Origin: Gnetum montanum
Lineage: Eukaryota > Streptophyta > Gnetopsida > Gnetales > Gnetaceae
Reading direction: 5' to 3'
Length of the DNA stretch: 64,000 nt
Assembly: GCA_015680685.1 (NCBI GenBank)
Contig: MNCI01008335.1
Location: forward strand, 1,291,817-1,355,816
In this document: positions 1 to 11,817 of the stretch, in pieces
Numbering within the stretch: position 1 is the stretch's first letter
Layout: each line of letters opens with the position of its first letter
The notes under the pieces: model-generated
The model's input: only the letters and a program-made list of their open reading frames with translations
The model's database searches: none
Told to the model about the DNA's origin: nothing
Position numbers and translations under genes: made by a program

Positions 1-1589
1 TTGATTACTGAATTTTGGTGAACAGCACGTACCTCCTTCATGGAGAGGGTTTTATTCTCTTAGGCCAGTCTATTCATATCTTGGTTGATCCTCACTAGTT
101 GTTCTTGCAACTAGTGGATGCTTTCTTCTAAGATCATTTTTTGTTTTTCCACAGTGGTCAACCTAGAATTTTCTATAGCGAATTGCTTATTTCCTTCTTG
201 GATGGAGGTTAGTGCCTTTTTATACGCATGAGATTGCACATATGTAGCAGAGGAATTCCACACTGTTGTCTTCTTCTCCTTTGTAGTAACTACTCTCTTC
301 ATTGTTTGATGGGTAAGTTCCTCTATCCTAAGCTATTCTAGTTGTTATGGCATAACAAAATGGGTAGGATCCCCTCATTCAGCTCGCAGGGTAGCTAGCT
401 CTTCCTATAATTTCTGTATCTCAGCTTCTACATGTTCTACCCTAACCTTCATCATGACCAACTTTCCTTTAGTGGTGATGAGGTCTGATTGAACTACAGT
501 GACATCACTGGGGATGTCAAACAGAGTGGTCATTACTTTACTCATCTGCAACAATCGATCAAGCACGTCCTCATGCACTGCAAGAGTCATTGAGATCCCA
601 ACCAACATTTGTGTGTCTCTGGTTCCTGCCAAATCTATCAAGGACACGATAGGCACATTGAATGATTCATTGATGTGATTAATAGTCACCTCTGCCATGT
701 CCACCGCATCCTCATGTTGTAGTACCATGACTATGGCACCTTCTCTAGTTTCCAATGTTACTTGGAAGGATGCAACATTCTTAGAGATCTAGTATGATCA
801 TTGGGATCCCTCTCATCTTAATTATATTGAGATATCTCCTCACGTTGGATCAACTAATACGGTGAATCACACAGTGTTGTCCATGACTCAGAAGAGATTG
901 GCCTCATCCCTGCTTCCCTAGGTAACTATTTCAATGATCCTCTACAGATGGCTCATCGAAGATCTGTAATCCTATAATGGTGGCAACAATAGAGCTTGTG
1001 CTTGTGGGTGCTATTTAGGCTCATGTTGCATTTATGTTTGTGGCTTAGCCTCCTTCTCTACTTCTTATTCTTCACAAAGACCCTTTCTTAGTGTTGCAGT
1101 TTTCAAGAGTTCAACGAAGGAGGCATACTGAACCTTCCTAGGGATATCATTGGCATATCCCATGATCCTAGTGTGCTTGCACAACTTTCTAATTAAGTAG
1201 GGAAATGGAAGTGTTGGTCTCCCTAACTTCATTTCTTCGAACTGCTATTGGATTTCAATGAAGTAATACTGGGGAAGGTTGGCTGTAAATTTTTCCATTA
1301 AAATGGCACATCCCTTGGATGCATAAGTGGAGATTTGATTGAGCCCTTTCATGGAAAATAGGTGGTATGTCCCAATCTTGAAGTAGGTTTTCTCCTCTAG
1401 AGTCATTTCATTGTATGACTTACCCTCTTTGTCGTACACTTGACTCAACCACAATATCTTTGTTTTGGGGTTGGATATGGTGGATAGATGAGCAACCTTA
1501 GTCCCTTCATTGGGCAAGTTCAGAGCTATAATAATGTCCTTCACTAAATAAGAGATAATTACCCTGTAGATGTTAACAATCATAGGCAT
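1..1589 (-). pseudogene. ORF2 of NA-1 (PF20167-like region plus coiled coil), partial
   Basis: Second gene of the non-autonomous family, cut at the window edge and lacking its N-terminus. The segment 1245-1589 encodes the block 'LNLPNEGTKVAHL ... MTLEEKTYFKIGTYHLF ... GCAILM'. Its pattern of a short hydrophobic block followed by 'FP.LIRKLCK.AG' in sister copies recalls the 'putative plant transposon protein' domain (PF20167), which I recognise only by pattern. The segment 405-755 holds 'VHEDVLDRLLQMSKVMTTLFDIPSDVT'. The segment 111-302 is a Lys/Glu-rich helix of coiled-coil type. Stops separate the pieces. It has no recognisable enzyme motif, and a structural or env-position role is only a guess. 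Confidence 0.6.
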
Positions 1590-3528
1590 AATAAGTGATG
1601 AGTGATTTATACCTTACTCATAACTTTAGTTCATTAAGCTCAAAATGCCTATGATTGCAAGGTTAGGAAAATTTTCAAGAAAAAACCTCCAAAAATTGTC
1701 TATCTCCTTTTGTGACCCTTCGCAACTAGTTCCTTTTTCATTATACGTGGCATATAATAATGGTTGTGTGCCCATGGGTTAGAAAACTTAGATTTCTAGC
1801 TTTACCATGAGTGATTTTTCACTATAATTCTGAAAGTTTTCAACATTCTTACCCTTATGATACCTTCTAGGAGATAGCAAATTTCAACAAATCAACGTAA
1901 GGTTTGCACGCAAGCACCTCCGCCCCCTCCCCACTCCCCACCACGACTAAGTTGAACACTTTAGATTCAAATGAATTCAAACAGTATGTAAATTGAAGTG
2001 GTAGAGAGCTAGACATCGCAAGTGGAACATAGATGCGGAAAGCTCTAACTCATAAGAAAAAATTTCAACAACTCCCCTAGTAGCAAATGATGGAAATGAA
2101 GTTCTGTGTACTGTTGGGGTCGTATTTATACTATTTGTGAGACTTAATGTTGGGTATGCAACATCATGTACACGACGTTGGGTTGGACCCAACATCAGGT
2201 ACAAGACATCGAGGTCCAAAAATTTACATTTTATGGGATCATTGAACATGCAAACTAAAGCTCTAGGATTGGTTGAAAGGTTTGAAGTTAAGTTTAGCAT
2301 TTTGGGGTAAGTAAAAATCTATTTTGAGGCATCGAAAGTATGATAAGGTGAAGTCATTGACATGAAAAATGAGCAAGAAAAAGGCATTGAAATCAAGGTT
2401 ATGGGACAGATCAATTTTATGATAAGGGAAACAATAAAATGTGATGATTTTTATTCTTGGAAGGTGAAAAATTATGTGGTAATGTTAAACAAATACGGGT
2501 CACAAAAATTACACAAGTGGATCCTACCCAAACTTGGCTCTAGCCTATGATGCCCTTGTGTAACCACACCTATAATGTCCATAGGCACTAAAGGGATTGA
2601 ATGTAATGTAGGGCTATGAAACAAAACACACATGTTAAAACCATCGAATTGAGATAATAACTCTATGTTACACAAAACTGCAAGCTATGATTATCCAGAC
2701 AACAAGATGAGATGGACAATAGAAAGGATTCTAGGAATTGGGACATGAGGCATTGTACCATGGTCACAATGAAACCTTGTATGTTATTAATGATTAAATA
2801 ACCATGTGTCCTTCTTCCCAAGATTCAAACCAAGTTTGAACCACATTGCGGTGACATCACATTATTTCATCCCATCAGTGAACAATCATAAGACTATCAA
2901 AGTCGCAAGGAGTAACATCACTTAGCATTGAGTCCACGGGAGAAGCTCATTATGGCACAGTTATCACATTTTTTTCTCTTTTTCTTTTTTCTTTTCTTTT
3001 GTTGGATTTCAAGAAGCCGCCAACCTTCAATCATGGGTAGATTTCATTCTAGTGGAACCTATAGAAGTTTATTCAATGCCAATTTAAGTTGCTCTTACTC
3101 CCATGTTTCATTAGATCTACAAGGATATAGTTACAACCTTAGCAACATGATAGAACATATAGAAGTGGCCAAAGAGAATTCCAAAATCCCCTTGATGTCA
3201 CACCCTTTACATTCCTACCTTGGTTCTACACTCTTCTATCTGGACACAATGATTATGAAGTTATTTTTAGGTTGGATGATGCAAAAGATTACCATTATGA
3301 CTAGGGCAAGAACCTCTTATGAATGTAATGGGTGGATGGATGTGATGGTCTCAATGTCTAAATAATCAGTCCTTTATGACTTGACAACATAAAGAAAACC
3401 TCATCTCATTGGGCAACATGATCATCTTATTTTCAAGCGAGATTACAAAAGAAAATGAAAATAACAACTAAAAAATAGAAAAATGACAAAAAATTGTAAA
3501 ACAAAAAGATGTAAAACACTTAAGAATC
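1590..3528 (-). other. NA-1 spacer between gag and ORF2
   Basis: No sense-strand gene. It is homologous to the spacers of NA-2 and NA-4 and to the 3' spacer of ATH-1: all share a segment like 2511-2590 ('GGATCCTACCCAAACTTGG') and one like 3185-3230 ('CCCCTTGATGTCACACCC'). A purine tract (minus strand, 1921-1953) marks its ORF2 end. On the plus strand 2928-3365 is open for 145 codons, antisense to the element; see findings. The N-terminal part of ORF2 seems to have been deleted near 1590. Confidence 0.65.
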
Positions 3529-6004
3529 CTAAAGATTAGAATGGGGGTAACCCCCATGACTAAACATTTGGCTATGACAAGGATTAATAAGTGGATAAGT
3601 AGGATCCATGCATGTATGAGATGTCGGTAACCATTCATGCCCTAGCCACAAGGTATCTATTGGTGGTGTGGTGGCTGGGTAGGAAAATGGTTGGTCACAC
3701 ACTTGATGGTTAATTGTATGGTGGGTCAAGTTATGAGGTGTGCTAGCATTGTACATGGCTAGCCCATGAGTGCACCCTTGATCATGATATTGTATGCATG
3801 GATTTATTTGTCTCCCCTCACTGTTAAATTCAGTGGTTGGATTTGGGTTTGGAGTACTAATGAATGGTGGCCCGTGTGTATGGTTGGAGGACACTAGTTG
3901 AGATAGGGAAGGTGATGCACTAGATTGGCATCATGCTAGTTGGGTTGATGTAGTGGGTCCATGCATGATTTGCTTTGGCTTATGACCTTTCCTCAAAATG
4001 GAACGTTTCCTATGTGGTTGGGACCAACTGGTGTCAAAATATCTATGCACATTTGCAGCACAAGTAGCACTCATCTATTGATATCATGGTGCTAGACCTT
4101 CCTAAGTGCTTGGCGATGCAATATAAGGAGGTGGATTATGAGAATGTTGAGAGTGGGGTGGATGGTAAGAGGCACAAGGTGGTGATCCTTCAAGGGATGT
4201 CATATATTGATGGTACTTAGGAGAGTGGTAGCATGGCGATTTGAAGTGGAGGATGTAGAAATGGTTAGAGAAACAAGGTGTTGAACATAATGTCCGTGTG
4301 GTTTTGGTGGGTATGGCTAATTTTGTGGTCACCTTCCCCATGACTATGGTTGTTGCCATTACAATTGATGCATGTGGTAAGGCTAGTAATGAATCCCCCT
4401 AGGATGGTATGATTGGTCATGGAATTGTCTATAATTACCTTGTGGGAGAGGAAATCTCCCAAGCATGTGCTTTTGCACAAACTTTGAGTTTAAGGCACTT
4501 GCCCAATACTCTTGTAGATGTAATAATATATGGTGTTAGCCCCTTGGATGGTCATATATGCATAGGTCACATCCATCATCTTCATCTATGGTTGAGTCTT
4601 TAGCCTCACTTTCATCAACCCTTTTTTCCATTTTTCGAAAAGTCTTCCTAGACATTTCTTGGTTCTATGTCCTTTGTTTAGTGTGATCATCTAGCTTGTG
4701 TTGCATGATCTTCTTTGCAACTGTCTCAATAAGAGTTGTGACATTTTTGTTTATCCATTTTGACATCCTACTAAACTTTGCTTCTAGATCATTGATAGAC
4801 TCTTTTATCGATAAGGTTTGTTGTGGAATCACCTTATTGAGAGTAGTTTCATCCTCCTTGCCATAAATCTGGACCTCCTTTGATTGAAGAGTTGGGTCCC
4901 ATTGGTGTTTCTCAACATTCTCCCATTTTTGTATCTCTCCTTCTTTTGCCACATGCTCAATTAGCTCCTTGATCTGATGGGCTTGAAGCTCGTATAATTG
5001 CTTTTAGGCATACATCCCAAGGGTTTCCCTTATTTCATCACGAAGCCCATCTATAGTGTGGAAAATTTGCCTTTCCTCAAAGAAACCATGACCTAGACAT
5101 CTATTCAATTAAGCAAAATATCCATCTAAGGCCATGTCCAAGAGTTCATGTTGTTGTTACTTCCATTCTTGGATCTATCTCCTCAGGTTGGACACTCTTG
5201 CATAGGTTTGGTATTTCTCGTTGAAAACTTCCATCACTATAGACCATCTTCAAATTGAATTTGGTCTCAACAATTTATACCATACTTTGGCTCTATCAAT
5301 TAATGTCCTATGAAAGAGCTTAAGCTTTTTTCATTCACTTTCAATGTTGTAGTAAGCACAAGCATCATGAAAGGCTTGTAAATGTTGTTGTGCATCTGAA
5401 TCATAGCCTCCTACAAATTTAGGAATATTGTTCTTGTCAAGCTTAGGTGGATGACTCATTTTGTGATGCCTGCGAGATATCTTAATGGACACTGTGAGAT
5501 GCATTAGGCTATTAGTGGCCAACAAGGATTCATCTTCATCAAAAAAATTATGAGGGAAATGTCTATCTCTATTTGTTTGATCATGATAATATTGTCTTTG
5601 ATCTTTCCTATGGGTCAATTTTAGTTTTTAGTCCAACCCTTTAGTGGAGCTCTATCTCTATACCTACGTTCATCTTCATCAAAACTAGATGTTACAGGGA
5701 AAGAAGAAGATGAAGAACGAGAAGAATTGCTATGGTGTTCTTTAGTGTCCTTTGATTTATCGTTTCTAGGTTTCAAGGAGGTCCTAGGCCTTGAGGACTC
5801 CCCTAGTTTAGGACTTATTTCATCTCCTCTAATATTGTTTGCCTTAGGTGAATGTAGTCTTTGGGTGTTGTTAGGATGGTCATGATCATAAGAAATCCTT
5901 GCATAAGGTTGATCACTCCGATCTTCTTCATATTATATCTCGTTGTTTCTCCTATGCATGTGTCTGCTATACATTACATTGTCATTTCTATGTGGGAGAG
6001 ACAT
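3529..6004 (-). pseudogene. gag of NA-1 (Ty3/gypsy retrotransposon gag), degraded
   Basis: This is the nucleocapsid/capsid precursor of the element. The start (CAT at 6002-6004) is placed by alignment with the NA-3 and NA-4 gag starts. A basic, Ser-rich N-terminus is followed by the block 'HLQAFHDACAYYNIES' near 5335-5390, a capsid region of the retrotransposon-gag type, a coiled helix at 4665-4952, and a knuckle near 4543-4587 that keeps C-x2-C-x3-H but has lost the last Cys. The C-terminus is rich in Pro, His, Tyr and Gln and ends GGYPHSNL at an inverted repeat (GGGGGTAACCCCC). Several in-frame stops and frameshifts make it non-functional. No protease or RT follows. Confidence 0.8.
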
Positions 6005-6107
6005 TATTTTTTGTTTATAATGTGTGTGATTTAATAGTTCCTAAAAGATATATCGTTAAGACCCTTATAGCGATAGTGTATAATATAATTAATCTAGATA
6101 ACTAGCA

Positions 6108-6129
6108 CCATCCCCGACAATGGTTCCAA
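6108..6129 (-). other. NA-1 primer-binding site, tRNA-Asp type
   Basis: Directly after the LTR the minus strand reads TTGGAACCATTGTCGGGGAT. This matches the tRNA-Asp-complementary PBS of plant Athila elements with a few substitutions, most of them C to T. Confidence 0.75.
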
Positions 6130-7010
6130 TGATGAGTGACAAGGTACCCCTATGCTCAACCATACAAATCACAATCGTTCACACATAATCGAATTAAATT
6201 TCATGGATGAAACTAGTTGTGGCATCTAAGTCGCTATGCTTTGATCATAGTTTGTTGTCTTCCCACTTGGACTAGTGGTAGCTTTGTCACATATGGTTTA
6301 GTCCAAAGTGAGGTGTATCATGTTATCTAATTCTATGCTACTCTTGATGACAAAAAGAGATAAATTAATTAAACTAATGAATGATAGAAAGTAATATCTA
6401 AACTAATGAATGATAATCTTGATGAGTATCCACTCTTAATTGTTTGTACATGTCTTGGACTTCGTGAGACTACTTCTAGGATTGCCAAGTGTACGTCACT
6501 AGTTGTGCCAAATGATACACTTCTAGATTATCAAGTATCTACACTTAAATGTTTGTGATTAAGGCATATGCATTCTACTTAATAATAGAAATAGTAAATA
6601 ACAATAAATGGAAAACATTTAACTAAAGAAAGTAGTAAATAATTAAAGTAATAATCTAAGGGGATGTTGCAATGATGGGAGTAATCTCAATCTTTATTGC
6701 CAGTCATGTAACATGTCCAAGTATGTCACAATCGAACAAAGGTGTCATACAATTACAAACATCACACTGTGGCCATGCGCTAGGAATAACAAACTTTAAA
6801 GAGAAGAAACTGAAAACTAAAACTATCTCTTACATGCTATCTCTCTAACTACTCCCTGATCCAAGTGGCCAAGTGTCATATTTATAGGAAAACCTAGATG
6901 AGGTGACCTCAGGTATCCAACGTCACTTATTGGCTCCAATGTCAAGTATGTGACGTTGGGGCTCCGATGTCGTGTATCTGACATCAAGGCCTTACAATGG
7001 TGTCTTATCA
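6130..7010 (-). repeat. 5' LTR of NA-1
   Basis: On the minus strand it starts TGATAAGACACC and ends CACTCATCA, 881 bp. A TATA box (TATAAATA on the minus strand) is at 6879-6886. U3, about 6905-7000, holds several copies of a motif around ACGTTGG and GACATCA. The end next to the PBS shares GGTACC and the 'CTACACTCAACC'-like tail with the other LTRs here. Confidence 0.9.
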
Positions 7011-7899
7011 AATGGATTGCTAATTTATCAATTCAACTACTTTTTTTTAATCTTGTGAGTTCATTTCTTTCCATTTTTTTTAGCTTCTTAGCTAATAGTT
7101 TATATATTATTGTGATTGACATTTAATTTTGGGATTTTTTTTCTAGGTTCCTTTTATAGCTCCATTTTTGCACAATATTAGACTCCTATTAAGATTTTCC
7201 ATAAAAGAGCTTATGTTGTTCAAAAGTCTCAAGAGTAATTTAATTGTAATGTCATAACAAATTTGCCTATTTTTAGCATAAATAATATAGGAAAATCTTT
7301 GGTCTTTTGAGACAACTGAAATAGCTTCATTGTTTTAAAGTGTATTGCCTTGATATTTCAATCCTAAAATTGTGAAATTTTTGAATGAAATCTTTGACAA
7401 CTATTAACTAGCTAAAATAGAAACTCATACTTTATCATTTACACAATAATTTTTGGTAGTATAATAAGATTGTCATTATGAAATTGCTTGTTGAGCTCAA
7501 AAAGTTTGGACAATTTGTAGTTATGAAATTAGAAATAGCTTTATTGTGAAGTGTTTCCTTGTGTTAATTTATCTTACTTAAATATTTGAGATTTGACACA
7601 AATATTCTTTATTTTCTTTCTCTTTCTAAGTCCATTGAATCTCGCTCTATTTCTAGTTTTCTTGTGAAACTTTCTCTCTTGGAAAAATTAAGAGAAGATT
7701 GGCAAAATTGTGCTCAAACATTTTTGTAAAATTTTATTTGTTACAAATAATGTATTATAGGGGTTATATAGATTAAGTGATTGAACAAAATAAGAACTTA
7801 AACAACTCATAGTGTTCGACAAAGTTAGTTAAATTTCTTTTATGATAGCTAATTAAAATTTCATACACAACCCAACCATTTCAACATTTACAACAACAA
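7011..7899. other. Unassigned AT-rich DNA
   Basis: Very AT-rich, with T-runs and no open frame of note on either strand. I see no LTR, PBS or coding similarity. It may be old degraded repeat or ordinary intergenic sequence. Confidence 0.5.
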
Positions 7900-8539
7900 A
7901 CACATACTAATAATTAGTTTGTTTCATAACTATTGAATCTATTTGGAGGTATATGTGCCTTGGTGTTGCCAGAGACCAGTAAGCACCTAAACCTTATTTG
8001 AAGAACACTTTCAATCCCATGACTTCCCAAGGTCAAGAGACCCAAAGGCCCTAAATAGTTTCCAACACTTTTCATTCCACACTCTACCAAAACTTTTACA
8101 ATTTTATTTCGTAATGTTAGTGATGGAAGTGAATGTCCACAATGTGATGTCTTATAATTGACAAAGCCTTTATTTGAACATATTGTACTTGGGCATAGTT
8201 TGCAAATGGAAATAAAGATCAAGATTACTTCACATCATTGCAACATCCACTTAGTGTTTATGATTTTTACTTAGAATAATATTTCCTATTTCCTAGTTTA
8301 ATGTTTTTACTTTTCCAAGCACTTTATTTTTACTTGTTAATAGTAAGCAAAACGAGTATGACTGATTTTGAGCTCTTAGGTATAATCGTTTGGTAAGCCT
8401 AGTAGTGTTATTGCTTGGTATGCCTAGTAAAATAATGCTTGGTAGCCCAATAACGATTACACAAAGTTCAAGGTGTGTATGACAGATCAAGAATAGACAC
8501 TCATCGCATAGGTTAGAGTAGATTTGCTTACTTGCATTT
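7900..8539 (+). repeat. LTR-0, left part: older LTR split by NA-2
   Basis: From about 8130 it follows the other LTRs closely: 'CCACAATGTGATG', a tract like 'CTTGGGCATAG', 'GGAAATAAAGATCAAGATTACTT', 'GCAACATCCACTTAG', then the repeated 'TTGGTA' module. The upstream edge is uncertain; 7900 is inferred from the usual LTR length. It stops at the NA-2 target site and resumes after NA-2. Confidence 0.6.
8535..8539. repeat. Target-site duplication of NA-2, left copy
   Basis: CATTT, identical to 61809-61813. Confidence 0.9.
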
Positions 8540-9433
8540 TGATGAGTCATGATTTTTTCAACTCTAATATCGGATATATGATATTAGAGCCTCAATATCA
8601 AGTACACGATATCAGGTCCCAAGAAATGATGTCAAATATCTGATATCATCTCTTTCATGATAGCTTATAAATACAACACTTAGGTGCATGGTTGGAACAT
8701 AGCTTGGTTTTAGATTTCAGTTAGCTTTTTCATAGATTATTCATTTCTAGTTCTATTATTTCCCAGTGCATGCCCACAATGTGATGTTTGTAATTGTATG
8801 ACATCCTTATTCGAGTGTGATGTACTTGGACATGTTACATAATTGGAAATAAAGATCGAGATTACTTCTATCATTGTAGCATCCACTTAGATTTATTATT
8901 GCTTTTAATCATTTAATTGGTTAATTGTTTACTATTTTCCTTAATTAATATTCCCATTTATTACTCTTTATGATTCTTATCATTAAGCAGAATGAGTACA
9001 ACTAATCGCAAGCATTTAAGTGTAACTACTTGGTAACGTAGTAATGTATCGTTTGGTGAGCCCAGTGATGTACACTTTGTATTCCTAGCAGTAGTCACAC
9101 AAAGTCTAAGGCATGTGTGCATGATTAAGAACTGATACTCATTACACATAGGCTAGTTTAGACTTTACTTTCCATTGTTACTTAGCTTAATTAATTAATT
9201 TTTTTATTGTTATTAAGAGCAGCATAGGGTTAGACAACATCATCACATGCCTCACTCTGGACTAAACCATACATGACAAAGCTACCACTAGTCCAAGTAG
9301 GAAGACAGTGAACTATGATAAAGACATAATGATATAGATGTCACAACTTGTCCCATCCATGAAATTTGACCGAATTGTGCATGAATGCTTGTGATTCATA
9401 TGGTTGAGCGTAGGGGTACCTCACTGCTGATCA
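8540..9433 (+). repeat. 5' LTR of NA-2
   Basis: It starts TGATGAGTCATG and ends CTGCTGATCA. U3 repeats with ATATC cores lie at about 8568-8655. The TATA box is TATAAATA at 8666-8673. 'GGAAATAAAGATC' further on could hold the polyadenylation signal AATAAA. Confidence 0.93.
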
Positions 9434-9455
9434 TTAGTGTCATTGCTGGGGATGG
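9434..9455 (+). other. NA-2 primer-binding site, tRNA-Asp type
   Basis: TTAGTGTCATTGCTGGGGAT follows the LTR without a gap. It matches the Athila tRNA-Asp PBS with C-to-T and G-to-A changes only, so the element is decayed. Confidence 0.8.
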
Positions 9456-9557
9456 TGCTAATTATTTAGATTAGTTATATTATACATTATCATTGTAAAT
9501 GCATTAATGATATATCTTCAAAAAATATTAAATCACACACACCATAAATTAACAACA

Positions 9558-9596
9558 ATGTATCTTTCATGAGGAAGTGATAATGACTAGTATAAC
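9558..9596 (+). pseudogene. gag of NA-2, first fragment (interrupted by NA-3)
   Basis: The first 39 nt of gag, aligned to the NA-3 gag start. The sequence ends in ATAAC and continues at 34811 with 'GAAAACATTCATTGAAG', which matches the NA-3 gag right after its own 'TATAACGA'. This places the NA-3 insertion in the gag N-terminus. Confidence 0.75.
9592..9596. repeat. Target-site duplication of NA-3, left copy
   Basis: ATAAC, identical to 34806-34810. Confidence 0.9.
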
Positions 9597-9907
9597 TGAT
9601 GAGATACCATTGTAAGGCCCCAACGTTGGATATGTGATGTAAGAGCCCCAAAGTCACATACCTAACGTTGGGGCTAATAAGCAACATCAGATACCCAACC
9701 TCAGCTCATCTAAATCTCGCCTATAAATATGGTGCTAGGGTGCTCGAATGAGGAAGGTAGTAAGTTTTTGATGATCAGTAAATAGTTCTAGTTTTCAGTT
9801 TCTTCTTTTAAAGTTTGTTATTCCTAATGCATGCTCACAATATGATGCTTGTAATCGTATGGCACCTTTGTTCAAGTGTGACATACTTGGACACGTTACA
9901 TAACTAG
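9597..9907 (+). repeat. 5' LTR of NA-3, left part
   Basis: It starts TGATGAGATACCATTG. U3 repeats with ACGTTGG lie at about 9618-9705 and the TATA box at 9722-9729. It breaks at 'ACATAACTAG', where TAT-1 is inserted. Confidence 0.92.
9903..9907. repeat. Target-site duplication of TAT-1, left copy
   Basis: ACTAG, identical to 28305-28309. The preceding A also matches, so a 6-bp reading is possible. Confidence 0.85.
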
Positions 9908-11626
9908 AAAAACACCACCAAATTTAGGCAACAACACTTCAACAACAAATTTGTCTAAGTGTCACCACAAGGTAAAATTTTTCTAAGTGCTTGGCCCATG
10001 CTTCCACTACTAGGGCTACACTCTAGCATAGAATGCAACATAGAACTAAATTTGCAAAATCTTCTAAGTGTTAAAAAGTAATTGTAGAAACTTTTCTAAG
10101 TGTCTTGCTATGCTCACATCCCTCTTGCTATGCTCTCTAGCGTAGCAAGTGTAATAGCACTTTGGTGGCCAATCTACACTAGTATCAAGCTAGAAGTTGT
10201 TAAGCTAGCTTAGCATGGAAGAGGTATTTGGCAAAATTTCTAACTCCTGAAGCTACCCCTTCTACTACGCTCTGGAGTGTAGCTGGTGTAGGAAGAAAAA
10301 GGACTATAATTTTTGTTAAATTCTTTCTAAGAGTCCATGCTATGCCCTACCCCATCCTGCTACGCTCTCTAGTGTAGCAATCGTAGCAGCACTAGACTTC
10401 AATTTTTGCAAGAATTGCCTAATTTTTGTGCTACACTCTAGAGCATAGCTAGCGTAGTAACAAGAAAGTGCCTCCAAAAGCTTCTAGAGCTTAGCATAGG
10501 CCTTCATTCCAGCTCTAGCACTCCTCCAGCAAGCAGGATCAACAACGTGTAGTCTTTTTGTACCCCCTCTATGTCCTAAAATTGTACCTACGTTCGATCC
10601 CACCCAAAATAGGGGAGAACATAGTCCCAAAGCCTAGCCTCCAAATGGCACTATTTTGCACTATTTGTAGGGACATTACGGTTTTGGCACATGGAATTCT
10701 AGCAACGTAGCCACAATTTGGTAGTCCCTCAGGGTCCAATGAAGCATACCAAAGCGTAGCACCAATTACTCTAGTAGGAGTGTAGCAAAAGTCAGCGTAG
10801 CCCCACCTACCCCTTTGCCACATGGCACTCGATCTACACCTCACACTAACCCTAAGCCTATAAATACCCCCACATTCCACACTCTAGGAGTTGGAAATTC
10901 ATTCTAGTGATGGACATTTAAAGCATTTAGCTAGTAAAATCCAAGTAGTAGTTAGCATCTAAAAGTACCATTTAGCACCCAAAGCACCTTGAGCACGCCA
11001 TACACTGGAGCGTATTAGCATCTTAGCAGTCCCTTTACATCCCACTCAACACTGTAGTGCATCGCAAATCATAGGACACCACAACAACCAACTCAATAGA
11101 CATGGATCTCGCAACAAATGTCAGACTTCACCCCAAGACATCCTAGAGGCTCTAGCTACGCTACTACTACACCTGTTTATATATTATGTACCTCTTCAAA
11201 GCTTAGTTGTAATTGCTATGTTCCCTATCTGGGGTGGTACCATTCACATTTTAAGCATTTCCTCCATTGTATTTTAAGCATTTTCTTTAACATTCAATAT
11301 CATGTTCACATTTTTCCCTATTCTACACATTTTCTTACATATTTGCATCGGCATTCTCATGCCAAGAAACCCTGCTATGCCTAGGCTTAGCTAGACTTGG
11401 TACTGCCAAGAACACCATCGACACTTGCATTTTTAGCTCACCATGCCACCCCCTAATTGTGCTTAATACCCCTATTGCAACTAGCAAAGTCCTTATTCGA
11501 TGAATAAGACCATTTAGGGTGCTCTATCTTCATTTTCCATCAGAGGCCCTTGTGCAGAGGTAGGGTCGAGGCTATGCACCTACGAACCCTTCGGTGTTTT
11601 AGCCGTCGATGTTTTTGGTCATTATA
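9908..11626 (+). repeat. 5' LTR of TAT-1
   Basis: It begins AAAAACACCACC, where the 3' copy has TGAAACACCACC, so the terminal TG has mutated. It ends GGTCATTATA against GGTTGCTACA in the 3' copy. The TATA box TATAAATA is at 10859-10866. U3 has many imperfect palindromes of the type CTACGCTCTAGAGCGTAG, for example near 10101-10150, 10364-10395 and 10430-10460. Confidence 0.88.
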
Positions 11627-11650
11627 GTTTTAGTGTTAGAAGGAGGGCAT
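11627..11650 (+). other. Probable TAT-1 primer-binding site
   Basis: GTTTTAGTGTTAGAAGGAGG follows the LTR directly, the right place for a PBS. I cannot assign the tRNA with confidence; it is not the Asp type seen in the other elements. Confidence 0.45.
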
Positions 11651-11817
11651 CCCATTTCCTTCTACATTCAATGGTAGTCTTGTGTGCTCTCTGCACCTCC
11701 ATTACTAGCTTCAAGCTATCGTAGACACAACACCCCTACAATTATCTATGATCTAGTTGGTGTAGATTGGTCCTAGTTGTCAGTTCCCCTGAAACCCTGT
11801 AGGATAGGAGCCAAAGT

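Larger units (their letters stand above)
1..7010 (-). mobile_element. NA-1: non-autonomous Athila-related LTR retrotransposon, 3' part cut by window edge
   Basis: Reading on the minus strand the order is 5' LTR, tRNA-Asp-type primer-binding site, gag, spacer and ORF2, and then the window ends. The 3' LTR and the target-site duplication are outside. No protease, reverse transcriptase or integrase lies between gag and ORF2. The same layout recurs in NA-2, NA-3 and NA-4, so the missing pol is a family trait and not a local deletion. The flank next to the LTR begins AATGGATTGC. Confidence 0.85.
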
